Shown here piece by piece: positions 35,744 to 45,190 of a DNA stretch of 60,406 nucleotides. The stretch spans positions 1 through 60,406 of the forward strand of contig JAEUOY010000022.1 in the NCBI GenBank assembly GCA_016790515.1, written 5' to 3'. The stretch comes from Burkholderiaceae bacterium. GTDB lineage: Bacteria; Pseudomonadota; Gammaproteobacteria; Burkholderiales; Burkholderiaceae_C. Position numbers and translations under genes: made by a program. The notes beneath the pieces are model-generated. The model had not been told where the DNA came from and made no database searches. It was given only the letters and a program-made list of their open reading frames with translations. Numbering within the stretch: position 1 is the stretch's first letter; every line of letters begins with the position of its first letter.

Positions 35744-36466
35744 TCAGACGCCCAGCAGCTCGTGCAGCATCCCGGTCTTGGCGGCCAGCTCGTCCTTGCG
35801 GACGGTGGCGACGATGCGGCCGTGCTCGAGCACGTAGTGGCGGTCGGCCAGCGGCGCGGCGAAGCGGAAGTTCTGCTCGACCAGCACGATCGTGTAGCCG
35901 CGGCCCTTGAGCAGGCGGATCACCTCGCCGAGCTTCTTGACGATCACCGGGGCCAGGCCTTCGGTGATCTCGTCGAGCAGCAGCAGCCGCGCGCCGGTGC
36001 GCAGGATGCGGGCCATCGCCAGCATCTGCTGTTCGCCGCCCGACAGCCGCGTGCCGGGGCTGGCGCGGCGCTCGTAGAGGTTCGGGAACAGCGTGTAGAT
36101 CTCGTCGACGCTCATGCCGCCGCTGCGCACCAGCGGCGGCAGCAGCAGGTTCTCCTCGGTCGTCAGGCCGGCGAAGATGCCGCGCTCCTCGGGGCAGAAG
36201 CCGACGCCGAGCCGGCTGATGCGGTGCGGGGCCAGGCCGGTCACCTCGGTGCCGTTGAACATCACCGAGCCGCTGCGCCGGCCGACCAGCCCCATCACCG
36301 ACTTCAGCGTGGTCGAGCGGCCGGCGCCGTTGCGGCCCAGCAGCGTGACCAGCTCGCCTTCGTCGACGCGCAGGTCGATGCCGTGCAGCACGTGCGATTC
36401 GCCGTAGAACGCGTGCAGGTCGGTGATGCGCAGCAGTTCGTTGCCGGTATCGATCGCGGCGCTCAT
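35744..36466 (-). CDS. livF: Liv-type ABC transporter ATPase LivF
   Basis: A 240-residue ATPase. The signature LSGGEQQMLAMAR, Walker B LLLLDEITEGLAP and EQNFRFA switch region are in place. Walker A reads GRNGAGRST (44-52): the invariant lysine is Arg (R50). Arg at this place occurs in some LivF proteins of beta-proteobacteria, so the change may be tolerated with LivG carrying the main ATP site. The start overlaps the livG stop (ATGA). Confidence 0.92.
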   Translation of the reverse strand: MSAAIDTGNELLRITDLHAFYGESHVLHGIDLRVDEGELVTLLGRNGAGRSTTLKSVMGLVGRRSGSVMFNGTEVTGLAPHRISRLGVGFCPEERGIFAGLTTEENLLLPPLVRSGGMSVDEIYTLFPNLYERRASPGTRLSGGEQQMLAMARILRTGARLLLLDEITEGLAPVIVKKLGEVIRLLKGRGYTIVLVEQNFRFAAPLADRHYVLEHGRIVATVRKDELAAKTGMLHELLGV

Positions 36467-37215
36467 GCTTCCACTCCGACGTAGGCTTCGAGCACGCGCG
36501 GGTCCTTGGAGACCTGCGCGTAGGGCCCCTCGGCCAGGATCTGGCCGCGCTGCAGCACGGTGATGTGGTCGCTGAGCTTCTCGACCACCGACAGGTTGTG
36601 CTCGACCATCGCCACCGTGCGATCGGCGGCCACCTTGCGGATCAGCTCGGCGACGCGGTCGACGTCCTCGTGGCCCATGCCCTGGGTCGGCTCGTCGAGC
36701 AGCATCAGCTCGGGGTCGAGCGCCAGCGTGGTGGCGATCTCCAGCGCCCGCTTGCGGCCGTAGGGCATCTCGACCGCCAGCGTGCGGGCGTAGCGGCCCA
36801 GCTCGACCATCTCCAGCAGCGCCATCGCCTCGTCGTTCAGCACGTCCAGGCTGGCCTGGCGGCGCCAGAACCGGAACGAGCTGCCCAGCTTGCGCTGCAG
36901 GCCGATGCGCACGTTCTCCAGCGCCGTCATGTGGCCGAAGGTGGCCGAGATCTGGAACGAGCGGATCACGCCGCGGCGGGCGATCTGCGCCGGCTCCTCG
37001 CGGCTGATGTCGATGCCGTTGAACAGGATGCTGCCGCGGGTGGGCTGCAGGAACTTGGTCAGCAGGTTGAACACCGTGGTCTTGCCCGCGCCGTTGGGTC
37101 CGATCATCGCGTGGATCGTGCCGCGCCGGATCTTCAGGTTCACGTCCTGCACCGCGGCGAAGCCCTTGAACTCCTTGGCCAGGCCGCGGGTCTCGAGGAT
37201 GATGTCTGGGTCCAT
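36463..37215 (-). CDS. livG: Liv-type ABC transporter ATPase LivG
   Basis: A 250-residue ATPase. Walker A is GPNGAGKTT, with the canonical lysine, in contrast to its partner LivF. The RGVIRSFQISATFGHMTALENV segment is the LivG hallmark; Walker B is LMLLDEPTQGMG. The ABC signature region reads EMPYGRKRALEIA, a usual LivG variant. The start is 12 nt after the stop of the acyl-CoA ligase. Confidence 0.94.
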   Translation of the reverse strand: MDPDIILETRGLAKEFKGFAAVQDVNLKIRRGTIHAMIGPNGAGKTTVFNLLTKFLQPTRGSILFNGIDISREEPAQIARRGVIRSFQISATFGHMTALENVRIGLQRKLGSSFRFWRRQASLDVLNDEAMALLEMVELGRYARTLAVEMPYGRKRALEIATTLALDPELMLLDEPTQGMGHEDVDRVAELIRKVAADRTVAMVEHNLSVVEKLSDHITVLQRGQILAEGPYAQVSKDPRVLEAYVGVEA

Positions 37216-37226
37216 GCCGGCTCCCG

Positions 37227-38870
37227 TCACTCGATCGCGCTGGTCGACCTGACCTGGGCGCGCAGCATGAACTTCTGCACCTTGCCGGTGCTGGTCTTGG
37301 GCAGCTCGCCGAAGACGATGCGCTTGGGCACCTTGAAGCGCGCCAGCAGCGTGCGGCACAGCTCGATCAGCTCGGCCTCGCCGACGCTGGCGCCGGGCTT
37401 GATCTCGACGAAGGCGCAGGGCACCTCGCCCCACCTGGCGTCGGGCTGGGCGACGACCGCGGCGCCCATCACCGCCGGGTGGCGGTGCAGCGCGTCCTCG
37501 ACCTCGACCGACGAGATGTTCTCGCCGCCGGAGATGATGATGTCCTTGCTGCGGTCCTTGATCTTGACGTAGCCGTCGGGCTGCATCACCGCCAGGTCGC
37601 CGGTGTGGAACCAGCCGCCGGCAAAGGCCTCGTCGGTGGCGCCGGGGTTCTTCAGGTAGCCCTTCATCACCAGGTTGCCGCGGAAGAAGATCTCGCCCAT
37701 CGTCTCGCCGTCGGCCGGCACCGGCTCGAGCGTCTGCGGGTCGAGCACCGCGACCGCCTGCTGCAGCGGGTAGGTCACGCCCTGGCGGCCGTTCAGGCGG
37801 GCGCGCTCGGCGGCCGGCAACCCGGCCCAGGCTTCCTGCTTGGCGCACACCGCGGCCGGGCCGTAGACCTCGGTCAGCCCGTAGACATGGGTCAGCGAGA
37901 TGCCGGCGGCCTCGCAGCCCTCGATCACCGCCGGCGGCGGCGGCGCCCCGGCGATCAGCCCGTGCAGCGTGTGGCCCAGGCCTTCGCGCAGCGCCGCCGG
38001 GGCGTTGATCAGCAGGCTGTAGACGATCGGCGCGCCGCACAGGTGGGTGACGCGGTGCTCGCGGATCAGCGCGAAGATCAGCGCCGGGTCGACCCGCCGC
38101 AGGCACACGCTGGTGCCGGCGATCAGCGCCAGGGTCCACGGGAAGCACCAGCCGTTGCAGTGGAACATCGGCAGCGTCCACAGGTAGGTGGCGTGCTGCG
38201 GCAGGTTCCAGCTGATCACGTTGCTGGCGGCATTGAGGTACGCGCCGCGGTGGTGGGTGACCACCCCCTTGGGGTTGCCGGTGGTGCCCGAGGTGTAGTT
38301 CAGCGCGATCGCGTCCCATTCATCGGCCGGCAGGCGCCAGTCGAAGTCAGGGTCGCCGCTGGCCAGCAGCGCCTCGTAGCCGATCTCGCCCAGCGCCGCG
38401 CCGGCCGGCGCCTCGTCGTCCTCGACCTCGACCACCAGCGGCCGGCGGTCGCCCAGCAGCGCCAGCGCCTTGCCGACCACCGGCGCGAACTCGCGGTCGG
38501 TCAGCAGCACCCGGGCCTCGCCGTGCTGCAGCATGAAGGCGATGGCCTCGGCGTCGAGCCGGGTGTTCAGCGTGTTGAGCACCGCGCCGGTCATCGGCAC
38601 GCCGAAGTGCGCCTCGAACATCGCCGGCACGTTGGGCAGCATCGCCGCCACCGTGTCGCCGACGCCGACGCCGCGCGCAGCCAGCGCGCTGGCCAGGCGG
38701 CGGCAGCGCCGGGCCGTCTCGCGCCAGCTCTGGCGCCGCGCGCCGTAGACGATCGCGGTGCGTTCGGGGTAGACGGCGGCCGAGCGCTCGATGAAGCTCA
38801 GCGGCGACAGCGCGACGAAGTTGGCGTCGTTCTTGTCCAGGCCGAGCGTGTAGGGGTTGGTGCGGGTCAT
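37227..38870 (-). CDS. Acyl-CoA synthetase (AMP-forming, ANL superfamily)
   Basis: A 547-residue ligase that adenylates a carboxylic acid and transfers it to CoA. The start at 38870 was chosen for AAGGAG 6 nt upstream. Motifs: P-loop YTSGTTGNPKGVV (near 190), LTHVYGLTEVYGPA (A5), GWFHTGDLAVMQPDGYVKIKDR (A7-A8), and the catalytic lysine in LPKTSTGKVQKF near the end. The set belongs to the medium-chain/fatty or aryl acid group. As first gene of the Liv cluster it probably activates the imported acid on entry. It is divergent from the sensor kinase at 39028, which may sense that compound. Confidence 0.9.
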   Translation of the reverse strand: MTRTNPYTLGLDKNDANFVALSPLSFIERSAAVYPERTAIVYGARRQSWRETARRCRRLASALAARGVGVGDTVAAMLPNVPAMFEAHFGVPMTGAVLNTLNTRLDAEAIAFMLQHGEARVLLTDREFAPVVGKALALLGDRRPLVVEVEDDEAPAGAALGEIGYEALLASGDPDFDWRLPADEWDAIALNYTSGTTGNPKGVVTHHRGAYLNAASNVISWNLPQHATYLWTLPMFHCNGWCFPWTLALIAGTSVCLRRVDPALIFALIREHRVTHLCGAPIVYSLLINAPAALREGLGHTLHGLIAGAPPPPAVIEGCEAAGISLTHVYGLTEVYGPAAVCAKQEAWAGLPAAERARLNGRQGVTYPLQQAVAVLDPQTLEPVPADGETMGEIFFRGNLVMKGYLKNPGATDEAFAGGWFHTGDLAVMQPDGYVKIKDRSKDIIISGGENISSVEVEDALHRHPAVMGAAVVAQPDARWGEVPCAFVEIKPGASVGEAELIELCRTLLARFKVPKRIVFGELPKTSTGKVQKFMLRAQVRSTSAIE

Positions 38871-39027
38871 GCAGGTCTCCTTCTGCGCCGTCGCGGTGCC
38901 GGGCAGACCCGGTCGGCGTGATGGCACGAAGGATGGCCGACGACCTTTTCATCAGCTGCGATGCAATGTGACGAATGTTTGCGTCGCTGCGCCGCGGCCG
39001 GGGCGACTCCTAGAATTTGCGCCACCG

Positions 39028-40986
39028 ATGGCCGCCTCCGACACCTCGCTGACCGACCCGATCCGGCGCCATGAAGCGCTGCAGGCGGCGCTGGACCTGA
39101 TCGACCAGGGCTTCACGCTGATCGACAGCGACCTGCGCATGGTGGCGTGGAACCGCAGCTTCCTGCGCCTGCTCGATTTCCCGCCCGCGATGGGCCATGT
39201 CGGCGCGCCGTTCGAGAGCTTCATGCGCTACAACGCCGAACGCGGCGAATACGGCAGCGGCGACCCCGAGCAGTACATCGCCTCGCGCATGCGGGCGGCG
39301 CGCAACTTCGAGCCGCACGAGTTCGAGCGCACCCGCCCCGACGGCACGGTGCTGCGCATCAAGGGCGTGCCGGTGCCCGGCCATGGCTTCGTCACGCTGT
39401 ACTCCGACGTCACCGCGCAGCGGCGCGCCGAGCAGCAGATCCAGCAGCATGCCGCGCAGCTGGAGCAGCGGGTGGCCGAGCGCACCGCCGAGCTGCTGCG
39501 CAGCGAGGCGCAGATGCGGCTGATCACCGATTCGATCCCGGCGCTGGTCGGCTACTTCGACCGCCAGCGCCGCTACCGCTACATCAACCGCGGCTACCAG
39601 TCGTGGTTCGGCCTCGACCCGGCGCGGCCCGAGGCGGCCAGCGCGCGGCAGGTGCTGGGCGAGGCCACCTACGCCGCGATCCGGCCGATGGTGGCGCGCG
39701 CGCTGGCCGGCGAGCCGGTGCACTTCGAGTACGAGACCGACACCGTCGCCGGCGCCCGGGTGGTGGCCCGCACCACGCTGATCCCCGAGCGGGCGGCCGA
39801 TGGCCAGGTCGCCGGCTGCTTCGAGCTGACCTTCGACATCACCGAGCAGAAGCGGGCCCAGGCGATGCTGGTGCAGGCGCAGAAGATGGAGGCGCTGGGC
39901 CAGCTGACCGGCGGCCTGGCGCACGACTTCAACAACCTGCTGACGGTGATCATCGGCAACCTCGGAGCGCTGTGCCGGGCCCGGCCCGGCGACCCGGCGG
40001 TGGCCGAGTTCGTCGAACCGGCGATGGACGCCGCGCGGCGCGGCGCCGACCTGATCAAGGGCCTGCTGTCGTTCGCCCGCCGGCAGCCGCTGGAGGCCCA
40101 GGCCACCGACGTGGTGCCGCTGATCGCCGCGGTCGGCCGGCTGGTGCGCCGATCGCTGCCCGACAGCCTGCAGCTGCGCATCGACACCGGCGATGCGCCG
40201 CTGTGGGCCTGGGTCGACCCGAACCAGCTGCAGAACAGCCTGCTGAACCTGATCCTCAACGCCCGCGACGCGACCCGGGCGCAGGGCTGCATCACGCTGT
40301 GCGCCGAGGCCCGGCCGCTGGACGCCGGGCAGGCCGAGGCGCTGCAGGTCGAGCCCGGCAGGGGCGTCTGCATCGAGGTGCGCGACGACGGCTGCGGCAT
40401 GGACGCGGCGACGCTGGCGCGCGTGTTCGAGCCCTTCTTCAGCACCAAGCGTCCCGGCCTGGGCACCGGGCTGGGCATGGCGATGGTCTACGGCTTTGCC
40501 CGCCAGTCGGGCGGCGCGGTGCGCATCGCCAGCCAGCCCGGAAAGGGCACGACGGTGCGGCTGTGGCTGCCGGCCTGCGAGCTGGCCGCCGACCAGCAGC
40601 CCGAAGCCGAGTTCGTCGCCGAGCCCGGCCCGGGCGACCAGGGCCTGGCGCTGCTGGTCGAGGACGAGCCCGAGGTGCGCAAGGTGGTGCGCCGCAACCT
40701 GCTCGACCTGGGCTATTCGGTGCTGGAGGCCGAGAACGGCGGCGAGGCGCTGCAGATCCTCGAGCAGACGCCGGGCATCACGCTGCTGCTGAGCGATGTC
40801 GTGATGCCCGGCGGCGTCGACGGCCGGCAGCTGGCCCGCCACGCGCGCAGCGTCTGCCGGGTGCCGCAGGTGGTGCTGATGAGCGGCTACACGCCCGGGC
40901 CCGGCGCGGCCGGCGACGAGCCGGTGCTGGCCAAGCCCTTCACCGCGTCGCAGCTGGCGGCTTGGCTGGCGGCCTCGGCGCCATGA
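39028..40986 (+). CDS. Two-PAS hybrid sensor histidine kinase with C-terminal receiver
   Basis: A 652-residue protein with no membrane segment, so a cytoplasmic sensor. PAS 1 (about 10-125, with LIDQGFTLIDSDLRMVAWN), a coiled coil (about 130-165), PAS 2 (about 165-280), HisKA with H299 in GGLAHDFNNLL, HATPase with DPNQLQNSLLNLILNARDA, DGCGMD and GTGLGMAMVYG, then a receiver domain with phosphoacceptor D590 (LLLSDVVMP). Hybrid kinases of this kind usually need a phosphotransfer protein; none is nearby. The OmpR-type gene overlapping its stop may be the output partner. It is divergent from the acyl-CoA ligase. Confidence 0.9.
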   Translation: MAASDTSLTDPIRRHEALQAALDLIDQGFTLIDSDLRMVAWNRSFLRLLDFPPAMGHVGAPFESFMRYNAERGEYGSGDPEQYIASRMRAARNFEPHEFERTRPDGTVLRIKGVPVPGHGFVTLYSDVTAQRRAEQQIQQHAAQLEQRVAERTAELLRSEAQMRLITDSIPALVGYFDRQRRYRYINRGYQSWFGLDPARPEAASARQVLGEATYAAIRPMVARALAGEPVHFEYETDTVAGARVVARTTLIPERAADGQVAGCFELTFDITEQKRAQAMLVQAQKMEALGQLTGGLAHDFNNLLTVIIGNLGALCRARPGDPAVAEFVEPAMDAARRGADLIKGLLSFARRQPLEAQATDVVPLIAAVGRLVRRSLPDSLQLRIDTGDAPLWAWVDPNQLQNSLLNLILNARDATRAQGCITLCAEARPLDAGQAEALQVEPGRGVCIEVRDDGCGMDAATLARVFEPFFSTKRPGLGTGLGMAMVYGFARQSGGAVRIASQPGKGTTVRLWLPACELAADQQPEAEFVAEPGPGDQGLALLVEDEPEVRKVVRRNLLDLGYSVLEAENGGEALQILEQTPGITLLLSDVVMPGGVDGRQLARHARSVCRVPQVVLMSGYTPGPGAAGDEPVLAKPFTASQLAAWLAASAP

Positions 40987-41702
40987 GCGGCAGCGCGGCG
41001 CCGGCACAGGTCTTCGTCGTCGAGGACGACGACGCGATCTCGCGCCTGGTGACGACCGCGCTGCAGGAGTTCGGCTTCGCGACCGAGGCCTTCCGCAGCG
41101 GCGCGGCCGCGCTGCGGCGGCTGCCGACGCAGCGGCCCGACCTGTGCATCGTCGACCTGGGCCTGCCCGACATGGACGGCATCGACCTGGTGCGCCAGAT
41201 CGCCGCCGCGTCGAGCAGCGGGGTGCTGATCCTGACCGGCCGCGGCCACACCGTCGACCGGGTGATGGGGCTCGAGCTGGGCGCCGACGACTACATGGTC
41301 AAGCCCTTCGAGCCGCGCGAGCTGGTGGCGCGGGTGCGCAGCATCCTGCGTCGCCGCGGCAGCGGCGGCGCGGCCGCCGCCGGGCGCACCCGGCGCCACG
41401 CCAGCTTCGGCGGCTGGACACTGGACTGCGCGGCCAACATCCTGCGCGCCGCCGACGGCACCGAGCACCTGCTGGGCACTGCCGAGACCCAGGTGCTGCG
41501 CAGCTTCGTCGAACGGCCGCACCAGATCCTGACGCGCGAGCAGCTGATGGGCCAGCGCGACCTGTCGCCGCTGGACCGCAGCATCGACGTGCGCATCTCG
41601 CGGCTGCGCCGCAAGATCGAGAGCGACCCGCAGAACCCGAAGATCATCAAGACCGTCTACGGCGCGGGCTACATGTTCTCGGCGGCGGTGATCTGGTCCT
41701 GA
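40983..41702 (+). CDS. OmpR-family response regulator
   Basis: A 239-residue two-domain regulator. The receiver carries the acidic pair EDDD, phosphoacceptor D58 ([11 protein letters not shown]), Thr (ILTGRG) and Lys ([10 protein letters not shown]). The winged-helix domain (about 135-235) shows [16 protein letters not shown] and [14 protein letters not shown]. The ATG overlaps the kinase stop (ATGA). The last 34 bases overlap the end of the convergent chemoreceptor gene, so the two mRNAs would be antisense there. Confidence 0.94.
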   Translation: MSGSAAPAQVFVVEDDDAISRLVTTALQEFGFATEAFRSGAAALRRLPTQRPDLCIVDLGLPDMDGIDLVRQIAAASSSGVLILTGRGHTVDRVMGLELGADDYMVKPFEPRELVARVRSILRRRGSGGAAAAGRTRRHASFGGWTLDCAANILRAADGTEHLLGTAETQVLRSFVERPHQILTREQLMGQRDLSPLDRSIDVRISRLRRKIESDPQNPKIIKTVYGAGYMFSAAVIWS

Positions 41703-43267
41703 GCCGGCACGGCGCCGACCTTGAACAGCGCCACCGTCTGCGCCAGCGCGGCGGCCTGGTGCTTCAGGCTCTCGGCGGCCGCGGCGCTCTGCTCGACCAG
41801 CGCGGCATTCTGCTGCGTCACCTGGTCGAGCTGGTTGACCGCATCGCCGATCTGGCCGATGCCGCTGCTCTGCTCGGCGCTGGCCTCGCTGATCTCGCCG
41901 ATCAGGTCGTTGACCTGCTTGACCCGCGCGACGATCTCGCCCATCGACTGAACCGCCGAGTGCACCAGCCTGGAGCCGGACTCGACCTTCTCGACACTCT
42001 GGCCGATCAGCGTCTTGATCTCCTTGGCGGCCGTGGCCGAGCGCTGGGCCAGGCTGCGCACCTCGGCGGCCACCACCGCGAAGCCGCGGCCCTGCTCGCC
42101 GGCCCGGGCGGCCTCGACGGCGGCGTTCAGCGCCAGGATGTTGGTCTGGAACGCGATGCCGTCGATCACGCCGATGATGTCGCCGATCCTGCGGCTCGAC
42201 TCGCTGATCTGGTCCATCGTCGCCACCACCTGCTCGACGACCCGGCCGCCTTCTGCCGCCGCGCCCGACGCGCTGGCGGCGAGCTGGTTGGCCTGCTGCG
42301 CGGTGTCGGCGTTCTGCTTGACGGTGGCGGTCAGCTGCTCCATCGAGGCGGCGGTCTGCTGCAGGTTGCTGGCCTGTTCCTCGGTGCGCTGGCTCAGGTC
42401 GGCATTGCCGGTGGCGATCTGCGCCGAGCCGGTGGCGATCGAGTCCGAGCTGTTGCGGACCTGGCTGACCACCGACGCCAGCCTGTGGTTCATCGTCCTC
42501 AGCGCCGCCAGCAGCTGGCCGGTCTCGTCCCGCGCGTCGCTGCGCACGTCCGAGCTCAGGTCGCCGGCGGCCACCGTCTCGGCCACCGCCACGGCGCGGG
42601 CGATCGGGCCGGTGATCGAGCGGGTGATCAGCAGCGCCAGTGCGGCGCCGACCGCCACCGCCGCGGCCAGCAGGCCGGCCACGGCCCAGCGGGTCTGCGC
42701 ATAGGTCTGCTGCGAGCCGGCAAAGGCCCGGTCGCCGCCAAGGGTCTGGTAGTCGATGTCCTTGTCCAGTGAGGCCATCAGGTCGTCGAAGGCCTTGCGC
42801 GAGTCCTGCCGGTACAGCGAACGGGCTTCCTCGGCCTTCGCGGCGCCGCCGCGCGAGCTGCCGACCAGCTGGGCGACCACCCGGTAGTAGGCCGCCTGGC
42901 CCTGCTCGATCTCCTTGACCAGCAGGCGCTCGGCGTCTTCGGTCACGGTCGCGGTGTACCGGGCCCATTGCCTTGCCGCCCTGGCCTGGCTGTCGGCGAT
43001 GCGCTTCTCCTGCGCATCCCATTCGACCACCGAGGCCGACATCACGTGCAGGGCCTCACCGCGGTGGATGGTGGACAGGGCGTCGCGGTACTCGCCGAGC
43101 GCGCGCATCGCGACCAGCCAGTTGCCGGCGAGGTCGCGGGTCGACTCGTTGACTTGCCCGAGGCGCTGGATGGCGACCAGGCCGACGATCAGGGTCAGCG
43201 CCAGCACGCCGGCGAATCCCAGCAGCAGACGGGGGCCGATCTTCAGGCGGGTGAGGAGTTGGATCAT
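41669..43267 (-). CDS. Methyl-accepting chemotaxis protein
   Basis: A 532-residue chemoreceptor. TM1 is about 10-32, a periplasmic four-helix (4HB_MCP) sensor about 33-188, TM2 about 190-212, then HAMP, and a signalling domain whose tip reads [20 protein letters not shown] and [18 protein letters not shown]. The length class and alanine-rich adaptation helices match the beta-proteobacterial Tsr/Tar-like group. No CheA/CheW-binding pentapeptide tail (xWxxF) is present. It stands alone. The 240-bp upstream gap has TTGACA (43382-43387) and a small inverted repeat, without a clear -10. Confidence 0.93.
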   Translation of the reverse strand: MIQLLTRLKIGPRLLLGFAGVLALTLIVGLVAIQRLGQVNESTRDLAGNWLVAMRALGEYRDALSTIHRGEALHVMSASVVEWDAQEKRIADSQARAARQWARYTATVTEDAERLLVKEIEQGQAAYYRVVAQLVGSSRGGAAKAEEARSLYRQDSRKAFDDLMASLDKDIDYQTLGGDRAFAGSQQTYAQTRWAVAGLLAAAVAVGAALALLITRSITGPIARAVAVAETVAAGDLSSDVRSDARDETGQLLAALRTMNHRLASVVSQVRNSSDSIATGSAQIATGNADLSQRTEEQASNLQQTAASMEQLTATVKQNADTAQQANQLAASASGAAAEGGRVVEQVVATMDQISESSRRIGDIIGVIDGIAFQTNILALNAAVEAARAGEQGRGFAVVAAEVRSLAQRSATAAKEIKTLIGQSVEKVESGSRLVHSAVQSMGEIVARVKQVNDLIGEISEASAEQSSGIGQIGDAVNQLDQVTQQNAALVEQSAAAAESLKHQAAALAQTVALFKVGAVPAQDQITAAENM

Positions 43268-43507
43268 CGGGGGTTCCGGAAAGGCGGTTCGGATCCGTGC
43301 CGCACCAGCGCGGGCCGGCCACGGGCTTGCGGGCGAACAGCACATACCCGGCACCCTGTCTTCGGCAGGCCAGGACTCGAATTGACATCCGGCAAGAGCA
43401 GATTCGAACGAATCGAACGGTCCAGTTCATCACGCCGAGCCGCTGCGGCACGCCCGCCCGGAACCTGCCTGACCCCGCCTTGTCACCCCGCCCGGCGACA
43501 ATCGGCC

Positions 43508-45034
43508 ATGACCCCCACGACCCTGATCGTCACCCAGAGCTTCACCGACGCCGCGGCTGCGCTGGCCCATGCGGCAACGATCTACAGCACCGGCGTCCAG
43601 CACCTGCGCCAGAGCCTGCAGGACTTCGTTGCCGGCGCCACGCCCGCCGGACGCATCCGCGCCTGCTACCCGTTCGTGCGGGTGCGCACCGACACCGTGG
43701 CGCGCGCCGATTCGCGCCTCTCCTACGGCTTCGTCGCCGGCCCCGGCACCTACGAGACCACGCTGACCCGGCCGGAGCTGTTCGCCGACTACTACAGGGA
43801 GCAGTTCGAGCTGCTGCTGCGCAACCACGGCGGGCCGATCGAGGTCGGCATGAGCAGGCAGCCGATCCCGATCCACTTCTCGTTCAGCGAGCACGACCAT
43901 GTCGAGGGCACGATGAGCGCCGAGCGGCGACAACTGATGCGCGACGTGTTCGACCTGCCGGATCTCGCGGCGATGGACGACGGCATCGCCAACGGCACGC
44001 ACGAGGTCGGCGCGCGCGAGCCGCACCCGCTGGCACTGTTCACCGCGCCGCGGGTCGACTACTCGCTGCAGCGCATGCGCCACTACACCGGCACCTCGCC
44101 CGAGCATTTCCAGAACTTCGTGCTGTTCACGAACTACCAGTTCTACATCGACGAGTTCGTCCGCCTGGGCCACGAGATGATGGCCAAGCCGCTGGGCCAG
44201 GGCGGGCTGCTCGGCGACTGGCCCAAGCATGCCGCCGAGAGCGACGAGTACGTCGCCTTCGTCGAGCCGGGCAACGTCGTCACGCGACGCGCCGGCCTGG
44301 CGGCCGAGCCCGACGACGCGTTCGGCGCGCCGCTGCCGCGGCTGCCGCAGATGCCGGCCTACCACCTGGTGCGGCCCGACCGCGCCGGCATCACGATGGT
44401 CAACATCGGCGTCGGCCCGGCCAATGCGAAGAACATCAGCGACCACATCGCCGTGCTGCGCCCGCATGCCTGGCTGATGCTGGGCCACTGCGCGGGCCTG
44501 CGCAACACCCAGCAGCTGGGCGACTACGTGCTGGCCCACGGCTACGTGCGCGAGGACCATGTGCTCGACGAGGAGCTGCCGCTGTGGGTGCCGATCCCGC
44601 CGCTGGCCGAGGTGCAGCTGGCGCTGGAGCGCGCCGTCGCCGACGTCACCCAGCTGCAGGGTTACGAGCTCAAGCGCATCCTGCGCACCGGCACGGTCGC
44701 CTCGACCGACAACCGCAATTGGGAACTGCTGCCGCACCCGGGCCCCGAGCGCCGCTTCAGCCAGAGCCGCGCGGTGGCGCTGGACATGGAGAGCGCGACG
44801 ATCGCCGCCAACGGATTCCGCTTCCGCGTGCCCTACGGCACGCTGCTGTGCGTCAGCGACAAGCCCTTGCACGGCGAGATCAAGCTGCCCGGGATGGCCA
44901 ACGCCTTCTACCGCGAGCGCGTCGACCAGCACCTGCGCATCGGCATGCGGGCGATCGAGCTGCTGCGCCGGCAGCGCCTGGACCAGTTGCACAGCCGCAA
45001 ACTGCGCAGTTTTGCCGAGGTGGCGTTCCAGTAG
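43508..45034 (+). CDS. amn: AMP nucleosidase
   Basis: A 508-residue enzyme hydrolysing AMP to adenine and ribose 5-phosphate. The N-terminal regulatory domain carries RACYPFVRVRTDTVARADSR and the GxY region; the catalytic phosphorylase-like domain has NIGVGPANAKNISDHIAVLR, MLGHCAGLRNTQ and the ribose-binding ALDMESATIAANGFRFRVPY followed by LCVSDKP. Length and order match the long proteobacterial Amn. It is monocistronic. Confidence 0.95.
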   Translation: MTPTTLIVTQSFTDAAAALAHAATIYSTGVQHLRQSLQDFVAGATPAGRIRACYPFVRVRTDTVARADSRLSYGFVAGPGTYETTLTRPELFADYYREQFELLLRNHGGPIEVGMSRQPIPIHFSFSEHDHVEGTMSAERRQLMRDVFDLPDLAAMDDGIANGTHEVGAREPHPLALFTAPRVDYSLQRMRHYTGTSPEHFQNFVLFTNYQFYIDEFVRLGHEMMAKPLGQGGLLGDWPKHAAESDEYVAFVEPGNVVTRRAGLAAEPDDAFGAPLPRLPQMPAYHLVRPDRAGITMVNIGVGPANAKNISDHIAVLRPHAWLMLGHCAGLRNTQQLGDYVLAHGYVREDHVLDEELPLWVPIPPLAEVQLALERAVADVTQLQGYELKRILRTGTVASTDNRNWELLPHPGPERRFSQSRAVALDMESATIAANGFRFRVPYGTLLCVSDKPLHGEIKLPGMANAFYRERVDQHLRIGMRAIELLRRQRLDQLHSRKLRSFAEVAFQ

Positions 45035-45190
45035 CCGCCCGGCCGGCTCGATCGCGGCGCCGCAAGGCCGAAGACAGCCCGTGGCGCGACGATTTCATGG
45101 TTCCCGGCGACCCTGCCGGCATCTTCTCCCGTGCCAGCGGCGCCGGTGGACGCCCGGCCGCCGGGCCGTTGCGCCTGCGCCCGAGCCGCC

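Noticed and set aside
43382-43413. TTGACA and a small inverted repeat (ATTCG-AA-CGAAT) before amn
   Set aside because: No -10 hexamer at 16-18 bp spacing, so a sigma-70 promoter could not be supported.
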